A stretch of 64,000 bases of DNA, from positions 744,001 through 808,000 of the forward strand of contig NZ_JAMCCQ010000001.1 in assembly GCF_023370775.1 (NCBI RefSeq). Reading direction: 5' to 3'. Source of the DNA: Marivita sp. GX14005. Lineage in GTDB: Bacteria > Pseudomonadota > Alphaproteobacteria > Rhodobacterales > Rhodobacteraceae. This document shows, piece after piece, positions 11,756 to 20,533 of the stretch (positions are counted from its first letter, which is position 1; each line of letters opens with the position of its first letter). Under the pieces are notes generated by a model, which worked only from the letters and a program-made list of their open reading frames with translations, ran no database searches and was not told where the DNA came from. Made by a program: the position numbers and the translations under genes.

Positions 11756-12492
11756 ATCAATCCCTCTGCACGAAAACTCGTTTCTCGCGATTTTCCGACG
11801 ATGAGATGATCGTGCACGGTAATCCCAACCGCCCCGCAGGCGCGCAGGATATTTTGCGTCATGTCGATATCCGCTGTCGATGGTGTCGGATCGCCGGAGG
11901 GATGATTGTGAACGAGGATCAACGCAGAAGCATTTAGATCGAGCGCGCGTTTTATCACTTCGCGCGGATAGACGGGAACATGATCGACGGTTCCCCGACC
12001 CTGCATCTCATCGGCGATCAGCACGTTCTTACGATCCAGAAAGAGGATGCGGAATTGTTCGGTCTCCCGATGCGCCATACTCACGCGGCAATAGTCCAGA
12101 AGAGCATCCCAGCTTGAGATTACTTGCCGCCGCAGAACGCGGGCCTGAGACAAGCGATGCGCCGCCGCCTCCACCAGTTTGAGATCGAGCGCGACCTCGT
12201 GACCGATCCCCTCGACCTCCTTGAGCCGATCGATAGGGGCGGAGATGGTGCGGTTGAAATCGCCGAATGTGTCGATCAGCCGATAGGCCGCAGGCTTCAC
12301 ATCGCCATTGCGGATCGTTCGGAACAGCAGCAGTTCCAGCATTTCATAATCCGGCAGAGGATCCGCCCCGCCGACAAGGAACCGTTCGCGCAGGCGTTTA
12401 CGATGACCGGCGATATAGGATGGCTGCCGCGCCTTCACCGGCGCGGGCGCCGGAGCTTCGAACAGGGAGGGTTGCACCGCGTTGCTAGACAT
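11752..12492 (-). CDS. radC: RadC family JAMM/MPN+ domain protein
   Basis: 246 residues. The C-terminal domain carries the metal-binding JAMM motif HxH-x10-D as H195, H197 and D208 in HNHPSGDPTPSTAD; the N-terminal part has the helix-hairpin-helix segment typical of RadC (VEGIGHEVALDLK). Despite the name, a role in repair is not established; the family is linked to DNA uptake and repair contexts. I chose ATG 12492 over an in-frame TTG at 12522. The ATG has no clear Shine-Dalgarno, and a CtrA-like box lies only 24 bases upstream, which would fit a leaderless or very short-leader mRNA. Confidence 0.93.
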   Translation of the reverse strand: MSSNAVQPSLFEAPAPAPVKARQPSYIAGHRKRLRERFLVGGADPLPDYEMLELLLFRTIRNGDVKPAAYRLIDTFGDFNRTISAPIDRLKEVEGIGHEVALDLKLVEAAAHRLSQARVLRRQVISSWDALLDYCRVSMAHRETEQFRILFLDRKNVLIADEMQGRGTVDHVPVYPREVIKRALDLNASALILVHNHPSGDPTPSTADIDMTQNILRACGAVGITVHDHLIVGKSRETSFRAEGLI

Positions 12493-12515
12493 GCCGCCAT
12501 ATTGGCAGTAAGCGC

Positions 12516-12530
12516 TTAACAAAAGGCTAA
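12516..12530 (-). promoter_or_regulatory. CtrA-like binding box upstream of radC
   Basis: On the radC strand the sequence is TTAG-N7-TTAA, one base from the CtrA consensus TTAA-N7-TTAA. It sits 24-38 bases before the radC ATG, where it would overlap a -35 region, with CAATAT about 10-15 bases before the ATG as a candidate -10. CtrA control of competence-type genes is known in Rhodobacterales; application here is inference. Confidence 0.4.
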
Positions 12531-12553
12531 GGGCCGCGCAAAAACCGCGGCCC
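12531..12553 (-). terminator. Hairpin terminator after dnaJ
   Basis: A perfect 8-bp inverted repeat (12531-12538 with 12546-12553, GGGCCGCG arms) closes on a 7-base loop a few bases after the dnaJ stop. On the dnaJ strand it is followed by a moderately U-rich stretch (TTAGCCTTTTG). The tail overlaps the CtrA-like box of radC, so termination of dnaKJ and initiation at radC use the same 40 bases. Confidence 0.55.
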
Positions 12554-12558
12554 CGTAG

Positions 12559-13698
12559 TCAGCCTTTCATCGAATCCCAAAACCCCTTGACGGATTTGAA
12601 GAAACTTTTGGATTCGGGGTTATTGTCCTCGCTTAGATCCTCGAACTCGCGTAGCAGCTCTTTCTGCCGCGATGTGAGGTTCACGGGCGTCTCGACGGCC
12701 AGTTCGATGAACATATCGCCCTGCCCCTGCCCGCGAAGCGCCGGCATGCCCTTGCTGCGCAGGCGCATTTGACGGCCCGACTGGCTTCCAGCGGGAATCG
12801 ACACGCGACTGCGCCCGCCATCGATCGTTGGCACTTCGATCGTACCCCCAAGCGCGGCGACGGTCATCGACACAGGAACGCGGCAGTGCAGATGCACTCC
12901 GTCACGTTCGAACAATTTGTGCGGGGCGACATCGATGAAAATGTAAAGATCGCCCGGAGGTCCGCCGCGCAGGCCCGCCTCCCCCTCGCCGGCAAGCCGG
13001 ATACGGGTGCCGGTTTCCACGCCTTTGGGAATGTTCACCGACAGCGCGCGCTCCTTCTGAACGCGGCCGGCGCCGGCGCAATTCTTGCACGGGTTCTTGA
13101 TCGTCTGGCCAAGCCCCGAACAGGTTGGACATGTGCGCTCAACGGTGAAGAACCCCTGTGTTGCGCGCACCTTTCCCATGCCGGAGCAAGTGGGGCAGGT
13201 CGTCGGTTCCGCCCCGCCTTCCGCGCCGGAGCCGGAACAGGCATCGCATTGCACCGAAGTGGGCACCTGTATGGTTTTCTGCAAACCACCAAAGGCGTCT
13301 TCAAGCGTGACGCGCAGATTATAGCGCAGATCAGCGCCCCGCGCCGCACGTTGGCGCCCGGCGCCGCGGCCGCCGCCCATGAAATCGCCGAACAGATCGT
13401 CAAATACGTCCGAAAACGCCGACGCGAAATCGCCATGCCCGCCTGCGCCAGGACGCCCGCCGCCCATCCCGCCCTCGAACGCGGCATGACCGTATCGGTC
13501 ATAGGCTGCCTTCTTGTCGGGATCTTTCAGAACCTCATGCGCCTCATTAGCTTCCTTGAACTGCGCTTCCGCATCGGGATTGCTCCCGTTTCGGTCTGGA
13601 TGAAGCTCTTTCGCCTTTCGCCGATACGCTTTCTTGATTTCCTCGGCCGAGGCGCCCTTCGATAGGCCGAGCACATCGTAATAATCACGTTTGGCCAT
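12559..13698 (-). CDS. dnaJ: Chaperone DnaJ
   Basis: 379 residues, full-length type I Hsp40. The J domain has HPD at 33-35, followed by a Gly/Phe-rich linker, four CxxCxGxG zinc repeats ([32 protein letters not shown]) and the C-terminal substrate-binding domains. DnaJ delivers unfolded clients to DnaK and stimulates its ATPase. The start at 13698 is set by AAGGAGG ending 5 bases upstream; the preceding TTG is too close to that site. It follows dnaK by 79 bases that contain a stable hairpin. Confidence 0.98.
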   Translation of the reverse strand: MAKRDYYDVLGLSKGASAEEIKKAYRRKAKELHPDRNGSNPDAEAQFKEANEAHEVLKDPDKKAAYDRYGHAAFEGGMGGGRPGAGGHGDFASAFSDVFDDLFGDFMGGGRGAGRQRAARGADLRYNLRVTLEDAFGGLQKTIQVPTSVQCDACSGSGAEGGAEPTTCPTCSGMGKVRATQGFFTVERTCPTCSGLGQTIKNPCKNCAGAGRVQKERALSVNIPKGVETGTRIRLAGEGEAGLRGGPPGDLYIFIDVAPHKLFERDGVHLHCRVPVSMTVAALGGTIEVPTIDGGRSRVSIPAGSQSGRQMRLRSKGMPALRGQGQGDMFIELAVETPVNLTSRQKELLREFEDLSEDNNPESKSFFKSVKGFWDSMKG

Positions 13699-13726
13699 CA
13701 AGCCCTCCTTGTCGCGGAACGCAAGA

Positions 13727-13751
13727 GGCCGGCCCGGTATCCGGTCCGGCC
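13727..13751 (-). other. Hairpin in the dnaK-dnaJ intergenic mRNA
   Basis: Arms GGCCGG/CCGGCC (13727-13732, 13746-13751) and CCGG/CCGG (13734-13737, 13741-13744) form a 10-bp stem with one mismatch and a 3-base loop. No T run follows, so it is not a simple terminator; it could protect or process the dnaK message and so adjust the dnaK:dnaJ ratio. Confidence 0.5.
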
Positions 13752-13777
13752 CCTTGATCGGTTCCGTTCAACAAGCG

Positions 13778-15706
13778 TCAAGCGCGCTTGTCGTCGTCGA
13801 GATCCTCAAAATCGGCGTCGACGATGCTGTCGTCATCGTCGTTCGATCCTTCCGGCGCATCGGCGGACGGCGCTTCGGGTTCGCCCTCATCCTGCTGCGA
13901 CTTGTAGATCGCCTCCCCGAGCTTCATCGCCGCTTCGGTGACGTTCTGGATGCCCGACCGGATCTTCTCGGCCGTGGCTTTGTCGTCTTCCAGATCGTCC
14001 TTCAGCGCGGCAACGGCAAGTTCGATCGCCTCGACAGTCGTCGGATCGACCTTGTCGCCGTGATCTTCGAGCGATTTCTCCGTCGAATGGATCAGGCTTT
14101 CCGCCTGGTTGCGGGCCTCGACCAGTTCGCGGCGCTTCTTGTCGGATTCCGCATTGGCCTCGGCTTCCTGAACCATCTTCTCGATATCCTCGTCGGACAG
14201 ACCGCCGGACGCCTGGATCGTGATGTTCTGCTCCTTGCCGGTGCCCTTGTCCTTGGCCGACACGGACACGATGCCGTTGGCATCGATGTCGAAGGTCACC
14301 TCGATCTGCGGCATGCCGCGCGGTGCGGGGGGGATATCCTCAAGATTGAACTGACCGAGCATCTTGTTGTCGGTCGCCATCTCGCGCTCACCCTGGAAGA
14401 CCCGGATCGTCACGGCGTTCTGGTTGTCCTCGGCGGTCGAGAAGATCTGGCTCTTCTTCGTCGGGATCGTGGTGTTGCGATCGATCAGGCGGGTGAACAC
14501 ACCGCCCAAGGTTTCGATCCCGAGCGACAGCGGCGTCACGTCGAGCAAAACCACGTCCTTCACATCGCCTTGCAGAACACCTGCCTGAATGGCGGCGCCC
14601 ATGGCGACGACCTCATCGGGGTTCACACCCTTGTGCGGCTCCTTGCCGAAGAACTTGGTCACTTCCTCGAACACCTTGGGCATCCGCGTCATGCCGCCGA
14701 CAAGGACGACCTCGTCGATATCGTCGGTCTTGAGCCCGGCATCCTTGAGCGCGGCCTGGCACGGCTTGATCGATGCCTTGATCAGATCGCCGACGAGGCT
14801 CTCCAGCTTGGCGCGGGTCAGCTTCATGACGAGGTGCAGCGGCTGCCCGGTTTTCCCGTCCATCGAGATGAACGGCTGGTTAATTTCCGTCTGACTGGAA
14901 CTGGAAAGCTCGATCTTCGCCTTTTCCGCCGCTTCCTTGAGACGCTGCAGCGCCATCTTGTCCTTCGTCAGATCGACGCCGTTCTCTTTCTTGAACTCTT
15001 CGGCGAGGTAGTTGACGATGCGCATGTCGAAATCTTCACCGCCGAGGAAGGTATCGCCATTGGTGGATTTCACTTCGAACAGGCCGTCGTCGATCTCAAG
15101 AATGGTCACGTCGAACGTGCCGCCGCCAAGGTCGTAGACGGCGATCGTCTTGCTGTCTTTCTTGTCGAGGCCATAGGCAAGCGCCGCAGCGGTCGGTTCG
15201 TTGATGATCCGCAGCACTTCAAGCCCGGCGATCTTGCCGGCGTCTTTCGTGGCTTGCCGCTGAGCATCGTTGAAATAGGCGGGCACGGTGATGACGGCCT
15301 GTGTCACCTCTTCGCCCAGATAGCTCTCTGCGGTTTCCTTCATCTTTTGCAGGATGAAGGCGGAGAGCTGCGAGGGAGAGTATTTCTCACCCTTGGCGCG
15401 CACCCATGCGTCGCCATTGCCGCCGTCGATCACCTCGAACGGCATGTTCTTGCGGTCCTTGGCGAGATCGGGATCGTCGTTGCGACGGCCGATCAGGCGC
15501 TTGACGCCGAAGACGGTGTTTTCGGGGTTTGTGACAGCCTGCCGCTTCGCGGGCTGGCCGACGAGACGTTCATCATCGGTAAAGGCGACGATGGAGGGTG
15601 TTGTGCGTGCACCTTCGGAGTTTTCGATCACGCGCGGTTGCGATCCATCCATGATCGCGACGCAGCTGTTGGTCGTTCCGAGGTCAATACCAATCACTTT
15701 GGCCAT
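13778..15706 (-). CDS. dnaK: Chaperone DnaK (Hsp70)
   Basis: 642 residues from ATG 15706, which matches the conserved N-terminus [19 protein letters not shown] and has AAGGGAT about 8 bases upstream; an earlier in-frame start would add eight unsupported residues. The ATPase domain covers about 1-385 (phosphate-1 loop DLGTTNS at 8-14; [10 protein letters not shown] further on), then the substrate-binding domain and helical lid, ending in an Asp/Glu-rich tail. DnaK is the central ATP-dependent folding chaperone and works with DnaJ encoded just downstream. A heat-shock-type promoter lies 113-142 bases upstream. Confidence 0.98.
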   Translation of the reverse strand: MAKVIGIDLGTTNSCVAIMDGSQPRVIENSEGARTTPSIVAFTDDERLVGQPAKRQAVTNPENTVFGVKRLIGRRNDDPDLAKDRKNMPFEVIDGGNGDAWVRAKGEKYSPSQLSAFILQKMKETAESYLGEEVTQAVITVPAYFNDAQRQATKDAGKIAGLEVLRIINEPTAAALAYGLDKKDSKTIAVYDLGGGTFDVTILEIDDGLFEVKSTNGDTFLGGEDFDMRIVNYLAEEFKKENGVDLTKDKMALQRLKEAAEKAKIELSSSSQTEINQPFISMDGKTGQPLHLVMKLTRAKLESLVGDLIKASIKPCQAALKDAGLKTDDIDEVVLVGGMTRMPKVFEEVTKFFGKEPHKGVNPDEVVAMGAAIQAGVLQGDVKDVVLLDVTPLSLGIETLGGVFTRLIDRNTTIPTKKSQIFSTAEDNQNAVTIRVFQGEREMATDNKMLGQFNLEDIPPAPRGMPQIEVTFDIDANGIVSVSAKDKGTGKEQNITIQASGGLSDEDIEKMVQEAEANAESDKKRRELVEARNQAESLIHSTEKSLEDHGDKVDPTTVEAIELAVAALKDDLEDDKATAEKIRSGIQNVTEAAMKLGEAIYKSQQDEGEPEAPSADAPEGSNDDDDSIVDADFEDLDDDKRA

Positions 15707-15818
15707 GTTTTCGATCCCTTCTATTTCCAAGGCGATATCGCGAGACGATGACCCGTTCCGGCATCCCGCCCCGCATTCCGATTTGCCGAAGCCAACTGTC
15801 TTCAGCAGGTCCGCAGGG

Positions 15819-15848
15819 TATATAAGGAGGCATCCCTACGCCTGCAAG
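15819..15848 (-). promoter_or_regulatory. RpoH (sigma-32)-type heat-shock promoter for dnaK-dnaJ
   Basis: On the minus strand CTTG (15845-15848) is followed after 18 bases by CTTATATA (15819-15826). This fits the alphaproteobacterial RpoH pattern CTTG-N17/18-CYTATNT in all defined positions. The predicted leader to the dnaK ATG is about 105 bases. The match is by eye. Confidence 0.65.
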
Positions 15849-15918
15849 CGTCGCTGCTATCCGGAATTTCTGAAAATTCGGTATGTTTTTCACGCTGCCG
15901 GGCCGTTAGATCCGAAGA

Positions 15919-16521
15919 ATGACCATTCTCCGCGTTCGGGATTTCGAAATTCATTCCGGCTACCTGCCTGCAGATGCGCAATCGGCACTGGTGGACGAAA
16001 TCCGCGCCTGCCTTGCGCAAGCGCCGCTGGTGCGCCCGACGACGCCGCGCGGCAAGCAGATGTCGGTCAGGATGAGCGCCGCCGGTGACTATGGCTGGAT
16101 CAGCGATGCGACCGGCTATCGCTATGAGGATCGGCACCCCTCGGGCGCCGCATGGCCGCCCATTCCCGAACCGCTGCTGAAGCTTTGGCGCGATCTTGTT
16201 CCGGGCGCACGAGCGCCGCAATGCTGTCTCATCAACTGGTATGACGAGAGCGCGAAAATGGGGCTGCATCAGGACAAGGACGAAGCCGATCTTACGCAGC
16301 CGGTCCTGTCCGTGTCGCTTGGCGACGATGCGCTGTTCCGCATGGGCAACGTCACACGCGGCGGGAAGACCGAATCGATCTGGCTTTGCTCAGGCGATGT
16401 GGTGGTGATGCAGGGCGAGGCGCGCCGCGCCTATCACGGCATCGACAGGGTGCGCCCCGGAAGCTCCACTCTGCTGCCGAAGGGCGGGCGCATCAACCTG
16501 ACGCTTCGTGTCGTGACGTGA
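15919..16521 (+). CDS. alkB: AlkB-type 2-oxoglutarate/Fe(II) DNA repair dioxygenase
   Basis: 200 residues. The iron ligands are H117 and D119 (GLHQDKD) and H173 (AYHGIDR); the 2-oxoglutarate-binding RxxxxxR is R191 and R197 (RINLTLR). AlkB oxidatively removes 1-methyladenine and 3-methylcytosine lesions from DNA. Length matches E. coli AlkB. It is divergent from dnaK and ends one base before the convergent ABC permease gene, so there is no space for a terminator between the two. No Ada box or other adaptive-response signal is visible upstream. Confidence 0.95.
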   Translation: MTILRVRDFEIHSGYLPADAQSALVDEIRACLAQAPLVRPTTPRGKQMSVRMSAAGDYGWISDATGYRYEDRHPSGAAWPPIPEPLLKLWRDLVPGARAPQCCLINWYDESAKMGLHQDKDEADLTQPVLSVSLGDDALFRMGNVTRGGKTESIWLCSGDVVVMQGEARRAYHGIDRVRPGSSTLLPKGGRINLTLRVVT

Positions 16522-17352
16522 TCAGCGTCGCGCTGACCACGACGCCGAGGCGTGTTTGCGGGTGTAGAATTCTCCCATCAACCCGATCATCAGCATCACG
16601 AGCGACAGGTAGACCACATATTCCCAATTGCTGTTTCGCGGGACGTAATTGATGAAGGCAAAGCCGCGTGCCTGATCGATGGTATGAAAGAGCGGGTTCC
16701 AGTCGAACATCGACACCATGAATGCGGGCAAGGAATTGGCCACGAACATCTTGCCCGAGGCGATCATGTTAGCTCGCTTGTAAAGCGTGGCGAGCGTGCC
16801 GGTGAAGCCGGGAAACCACGGCTTCAGCGCCAGAAAAACCAGACCGATCGCACCGCCCGAGAACCACGAGAGCAGCAACATTCCAAGCACCGGGACGGGC
16901 TCGACGATCTCCGTCAGCACATAGGGATTCATCGCGACATCATAGATGAAAAGGATCAGGATCATCGCCAGAACCTGAATATAGAGCGTCGAGATCATCG
17001 CGGATGCAATGGAGATGAATGTGTTCATCGGCGCATGCTGCATCATCGGACTGGCCGGCCCTTCGCTGCCGAACACCGCGCCGACCGCCTTGTTGTGAGT
17101 CATGAACATGAAGATCCCGGTCAACAGGAAAATCACGAAATCTCCCCTGAGCGCGAGACCTTTCAGGCCCATGACCGAAAACATGACGTAGAAGAACAGC
17201 ACGAACATCAGCGATTGAAACACGCTGATCGCGATCGACATGAAGGCGTTTCCATGCGTCTTGCGAATGGATCTGACCGTGTTGTGGTAGATCAACTCGG
17301 CAATATTGACAGCCGAGGAAACCCGGTTTGTCGGGACCGTTTTCTGAAACAC
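16522..17352 (-). CDS. ABC-2 type transporter permease, polysaccharide-export (KpsM/RfbA-like) family
   Basis: 276 residues with about six hydrophobic segments (for example AISVFQSLMFVLFFYVMFSV, LAMILILFIYDVAM, VVYLSLVMLMIGLMGEFYTR), the layout of an ABC-2 permease. The sequence HTIDQARGFAF and the terminal YTRKHASASWSARR resemble capsule/O-antigen exporters. No ATPase subunit is adjacent; the only ABC-2-like ATPases in the window are lptB and the gene at 43777, and neither is an obvious KpsT. Its place directly upstream of, and divergent from, a glycosyltransferase/sulfotransferase cluster suggests a role in glycan export, by inference. Confidence 0.8.
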   Translation of the reverse strand: MFQKTVPTNRVSSAVNIAELIYHNTVRSIRKTHGNAFMSIAISVFQSLMFVLFFYVMFSVMGLKGLALRGDFVIFLLTGIFMFMTHNKAVGAVFGSEGPASPMMQHAPMNTFISIASAMISTLYIQVLAMILILFIYDVAMNPYVLTEIVEPVPVLGMLLLSWFSGGAIGLVFLALKPWFPGFTGTLATLYKRANMIASGKMFVANSLPAFMVSMFDWNPLFHTIDQARGFAFINYVPRNSNWEYVVYLSLVMLMIGLMGEFYTRKHASASWSARR

Positions 17353-17456
17353 TGCTCTTCGCCTTCGCCTCGCTCCGCAAATTCGGCGTCAGTTGCCCTG
17401 ACTTTTATTGCGGATAATCGTTAAGCCGACGATAAGAGGAACAGATTTTCAAATCA

Positions 17457-18275
17457 ATGAAGCCGGGGCGGAACACCGTGGATTATGATGCACTGATGCA
17501 AGTGATGCGCCGTCTGGCGCTCAAGGCGGGCGACGAGATCATGAAGGTCTACCAGACCGACGATCTCGATGTGCGCTCCAAATCCGACGCAAGCCCGGTG
17601 ACCGAAGCGGACGAAGCCGCGGACACGCTGATCTCCGCGGGGCTCCGCGCCGCGTTTCCGGACGTCGCGCTGGTGACCGAGGAGCAATCGGACACGCATG
17701 ATCTCGATGTGCGCGACTTCCTGATCGTCGATCCGCTGGACGGCACGAAGGAGTTCATCCACCGTCGCGGTGATTTCACCGTCAATATCGCGCTTGTCGA
17801 AGGCGGGATGCCGGTACGGGGAGTCGTCTATGCGCCGGCGAAGAACCGCCTTTTCTATACGCTCGCGAATGGGCAAAGCGTCGAGGAAACCGGCCCGTTC
17901 GAGAAGGAAACCGTAGGCGAACAGACCGCCATTCACGTCTCGTCACCCGACGAGGAGGCTTTGATGGTCGTGGCGTCCAAATCGCATCGCGATCAGGCGA
18001 CAGACGATTATATCCGCCGCTATGACGTGAAAGACAGCCGCAGCGCCGGATCATCGCTGAAATTCTGCCTCGTCGCCACCGGAGAGGCCGATTTCTATCC
18101 GCGCCTTGGCCGCACCATGGAATGGGACACCGCCGCCGGGCATGCCGTCCTGAGCGGCGCGGGTGGGCAGGTTCTTCGGCTCGACGATCTGACGCCGCTG
18201 GCCTATGGCAAGCCCGGCTTCGCCAATCCGTTTTTCGTCGCGACCGCACCGGGCATCGATCTTTCGCCTGTCTGA
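17457..18275 (+). CDS. cysQ: 3'(2'),5'-bisphosphate nucleotidase CysQ
   Basis: 272 residues. It belongs to the lithium-sensitive inositol-monophosphatase-like superfamily: metal ligands E75/E76 (VTEEQ) and the DPLDGT motif at 92-97. CysQ converts PAP, the by-product of PAPS-dependent sulfotransfer or sulfate reduction, to AMP. A GTG at 17478 (giving VDYDALMQVMRR) is an equally plausible start, since neither has a good ribosome-binding site. It stands first in a plus-strand run of glycan genes (next start 6 bases after its stop), and a sulfotransferase closes that run, which fits PAP removal. Inositol monophosphatase activity cannot be excluded. Confidence 0.88.
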   Translation: MKPGRNTVDYDALMQVMRRLALKAGDEIMKVYQTDDLDVRSKSDASPVTEADEAADTLISAGLRAAFPDVALVTEEQSDTHDLDVRDFLIVDPLDGTKEFIHRRGDFTVNIALVEGGMPVRGVVYAPAKNRLFYTLANGQSVEETGPFEKETVGEQTAIHVSSPDEEALMVVASKSHRDQATDDYIRRYDVKDSRSAGSSLKFCLVATGEADFYPRLGRTMEWDTAAGHAVLSGAGGQVLRLDDLTPLAYGKPGFANPFFVATAPGIDLSPV

Positions 18276-18281
18276 GCGCAG

Positions 18282-19526
18282 ATGCTCCCCCTGCCGGTCA
18301 GCATCATCGTCGTCAGCCGCGACCGATCGCAGTTCCTGAAAAGGTGCCTGAAGGCGCTATCGCAGCTGGACCATCCGCTGTTCGAGATCGTCGTCGTCGC
18401 CTGCGCGGAAGGTGCGGAGGTCGCGCGCGTCGCGGATCTACGCTGCGGGCGGAAAGTCATTCCCTTCGAACGCGCCAACATCTCCGAAGCGCGCAACGAA
18501 GGCATCGCCCACGCGGCTGGCGATATCATCGCCCTTATCGACGATGACGCGGTGCCGGAGCCGACCTGGCTCTCGCATCTCAGCGAAGTGTTTGCGGATA
18601 AGGCCGTCGCGCAGGCGGGCGGCACCACTTTGAGGCGCAACGGAATTTCGATCCAGCACGCCGCGTTGCTGGTCGATCCGGCCGGGCGCAGCATTGCGGC
18701 GCCGACCACCGGGGCGGAACCGCAAGTGGTGCGCGGTCATGGCGATTTCCGTCCGCGCCTCTGCGGCACCAATATGGCGTTCCGCCGCGACGTCCTGCTT
18801 CGGCACAACGGCTTCGATCCACGCTTCGCCTTCTACCTTGAAGAAACCGACCTGACGCTGCGCATCTCGAAAGGCGGCGGAAAGACGCTCCATGTGCCGA
18901 AGGCAATCGTGCATCACGCCACCGGGCCGAGCCGGTTCAGAGCGCCCGACCGAACCCCGCGCAGGCTTTACGAGATCGGCGCTTCCTCTGCACTTTTCCA
19001 TGCCAAACACACCGCGCCGGACGAACGCGACCACGCGCGAGCCGCATTGATGGGCGAAAGGCGCGGCTGGCTGCTTAAACACATGCAACGGGGAACGCTC
19101 ACGCCGGACGATGTCCACCGCCTGATGCGTGACTTGCAGCGCGGCTATGCAAACCCGATCCCGCCCCCGCGGCTGCCGCACTTTGCGCCGCCGCCCGAAA
19201 CCCCCATCGTGCCGGTGCAGCCCATGACCGGCGAGGACATTTACCTGACTGTAGACTCCGGACGCCGCCGCCCCAGTCTTTGCAAGGCACGCGATTTGGT
19301 GCGGCAGGGGCACAGGGTCACGGTCTTTGATTTTTCGCCGAACGCGCGCTATCATCGCGTCACATTCAATGACGAAGGCTTTTGGCATCATATTGGCGGC
19401 ATATTCGGCCGGGAGGTTCGCACCGAACCGCTTTTTCAGCTTGCGGGACGGCAAGACAGGATCAATCGCACCTTGCGGCGGTTGGCCGGCATCCGCTCGA
19501 AAACCGCTTTGATCGGCAGGAGTTAG
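18282..19526 (+). CDS. Glycosyltransferase, GT2 family
   Basis: 414 residues. A GT-A fold domain covers about 1-250: start PVSIIVVSRDRSQFLKRCL, metal-binding D87-D88-D89 in IDDDAVPEP, and later LEETDLTLRI, a typical GT2 acidic motif. The last 150 residues contain a Pro-rich linker (about 285-310) and a small C-terminal part I do not recognise. It probably adds a sugar to a surface polysaccharide; donor and acceptor are unknown. It starts 6 bases after cysQ and is followed by 112 non-coding bases before galU. Confidence 0.88.
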   Translation: MLPLPVSIIVVSRDRSQFLKRCLKALSQLDHPLFEIVVVACAEGAEVARVADLRCGRKVIPFERANISEARNEGIAHAAGDIIALIDDDAVPEPTWLSHLSEVFADKAVAQAGGTTLRRNGISIQHAALLVDPAGRSIAAPTTGAEPQVVRGHGDFRPRLCGTNMAFRRDVLLRHNGFDPRFAFYLEETDLTLRISKGGGKTLHVPKAIVHHATGPSRFRAPDRTPRRLYEIGASSALFHAKHTAPDERDHARAALMGERRGWLLKHMQRGTLTPDDVHRLMRDLQRGYANPIPPPRLPHFAPPPETPIVPVQPMTGEDIYLTVDSGRRRPSLCKARDLVRQGHRVTVFDFSPNARYHRVTFNDEGFWHHIGGIFGREVRTEPLFQLAGRQDRINRTLRRLAGIRSKTALIGRS

Positions 19527-19638
19527 CAACCCTTTTTTGAAATAAAGCAGTTTCTACAGAGTTATGTCATACACGTTTCGGAATTCCTGTGGCATACCAA
19601 GAGACGCGCAGTAAGCCGCAGCAACAAGGATCCGCCCC

Positions 19639-20529
19639 ATGCGCAGAAAAGTCACCAAAGCAGTTTTTCCAGTCGCTGGCCTCGGCACCCGATTTCTTCC
19701 CGCAACGAAATCCGTTCCCAAGGAGATCATGACGCTGGTGGATCGCCCGCTGGTTCAATACGCCATTGATGAGGCGCGCGCCGCGGGGATCAAGGAATTC
19801 ATCTTCATCACGTCACGCGGCAAGGGCGCGCTTGAAGATTACTTCGATCAGTCGCCCCTGCTGGAACAGGAACTGCGTAAGAAGGGCAAGGACAAGATCC
19901 TCGAGGATCTGAAATCGACCAACATGGAAAGCGGAGCCATCGCCTATATGCGCCAGCACAAGGCGCTCGGGCTGGGTCACGCGGTATGGTGTGCGCGGCG
20001 CCTGATCGGGGATGAGCCCTTTGCGGTAATGCTGCCGGACGACGTGATATCGGCTGAAAAACCTTGCTTGCAACAAATGGTGGAAGCTTACGAGGAAACC
20101 GGCGGCAATATCGTCGCCGCGATGGAAGTTCCGCGCGAGAAAACGTCGAGCTACGGGATACTCGACGTGCAAGACGATATGGGCGCACTCGTGTCGGTGA
20201 AGGGAATGATTGAAAAACCTTCATCCGACGAAGCGCCGTCCAACCTTGCTGTCATCGGACGATACATCCTGCATCCGAGCGTCTTGAAGAACCTTAACAA
20301 GATCAAGACAGGCGCGGGCGGAGAAATTCAGTTGACCGATGCCATCGCACAGGAAATCGACGGAACGGGTGTTTACGGCTATCGCTTTCGCGGCCAACGG
20401 TTCGATTGCGGCTCCAAAGCTGGGTTCCTGCAAGCAACTGTCGCCTTCGGCCTCGCGCGCGACGATCTGAAGGACGACCTGCGCGCCTTCCTGGGCTCCG
20501 TGATGCAGATCGGCAACGCCGCAGAGTAG
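19639..20529 (+). CDS. galU: UTP-glucose-1-phosphate uridylyltransferase
   Basis: 296 residues, normal for bacterial GalU. The nucleotide-binding signature GLGTRFLPATKSVPKEIMTL is near the N-terminus, with the conserved GLGHAVWCAR and FDCGSKAGFL blocks later. The enzyme makes UDP-glucose, the precursor of UDP-galactose and many surface glycans. The 112 bases upstream probably hold its own promoter, although I see no convincing hexamer pair. galE begins 4 bases after the stop, so the two enzymes are likely coupled. Confidence 0.96.
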   Translation: MRRKVTKAVFPVAGLGTRFLPATKSVPKEIMTLVDRPLVQYAIDEARAAGIKEFIFITSRGKGALEDYFDQSPLLEQELRKKGKDKILEDLKSTNMESGAIAYMRQHKALGLGHAVWCARRLIGDEPFAVMLPDDVISAEKPCLQQMVEAYEETGGNIVAAMEVPREKTSSYGILDVQDDMGALVSVKGMIEKPSSDEAPSNLAVIGRYILHPSVLKNLNKIKTGAGGEIQLTDAIAQEIDGTGVYGYRFRGQRFDCGSKAGFLQATVAFGLARDDLKDDLRAFLGSVMQIGNAAE

Positions 20530-20533
20530 CAGG

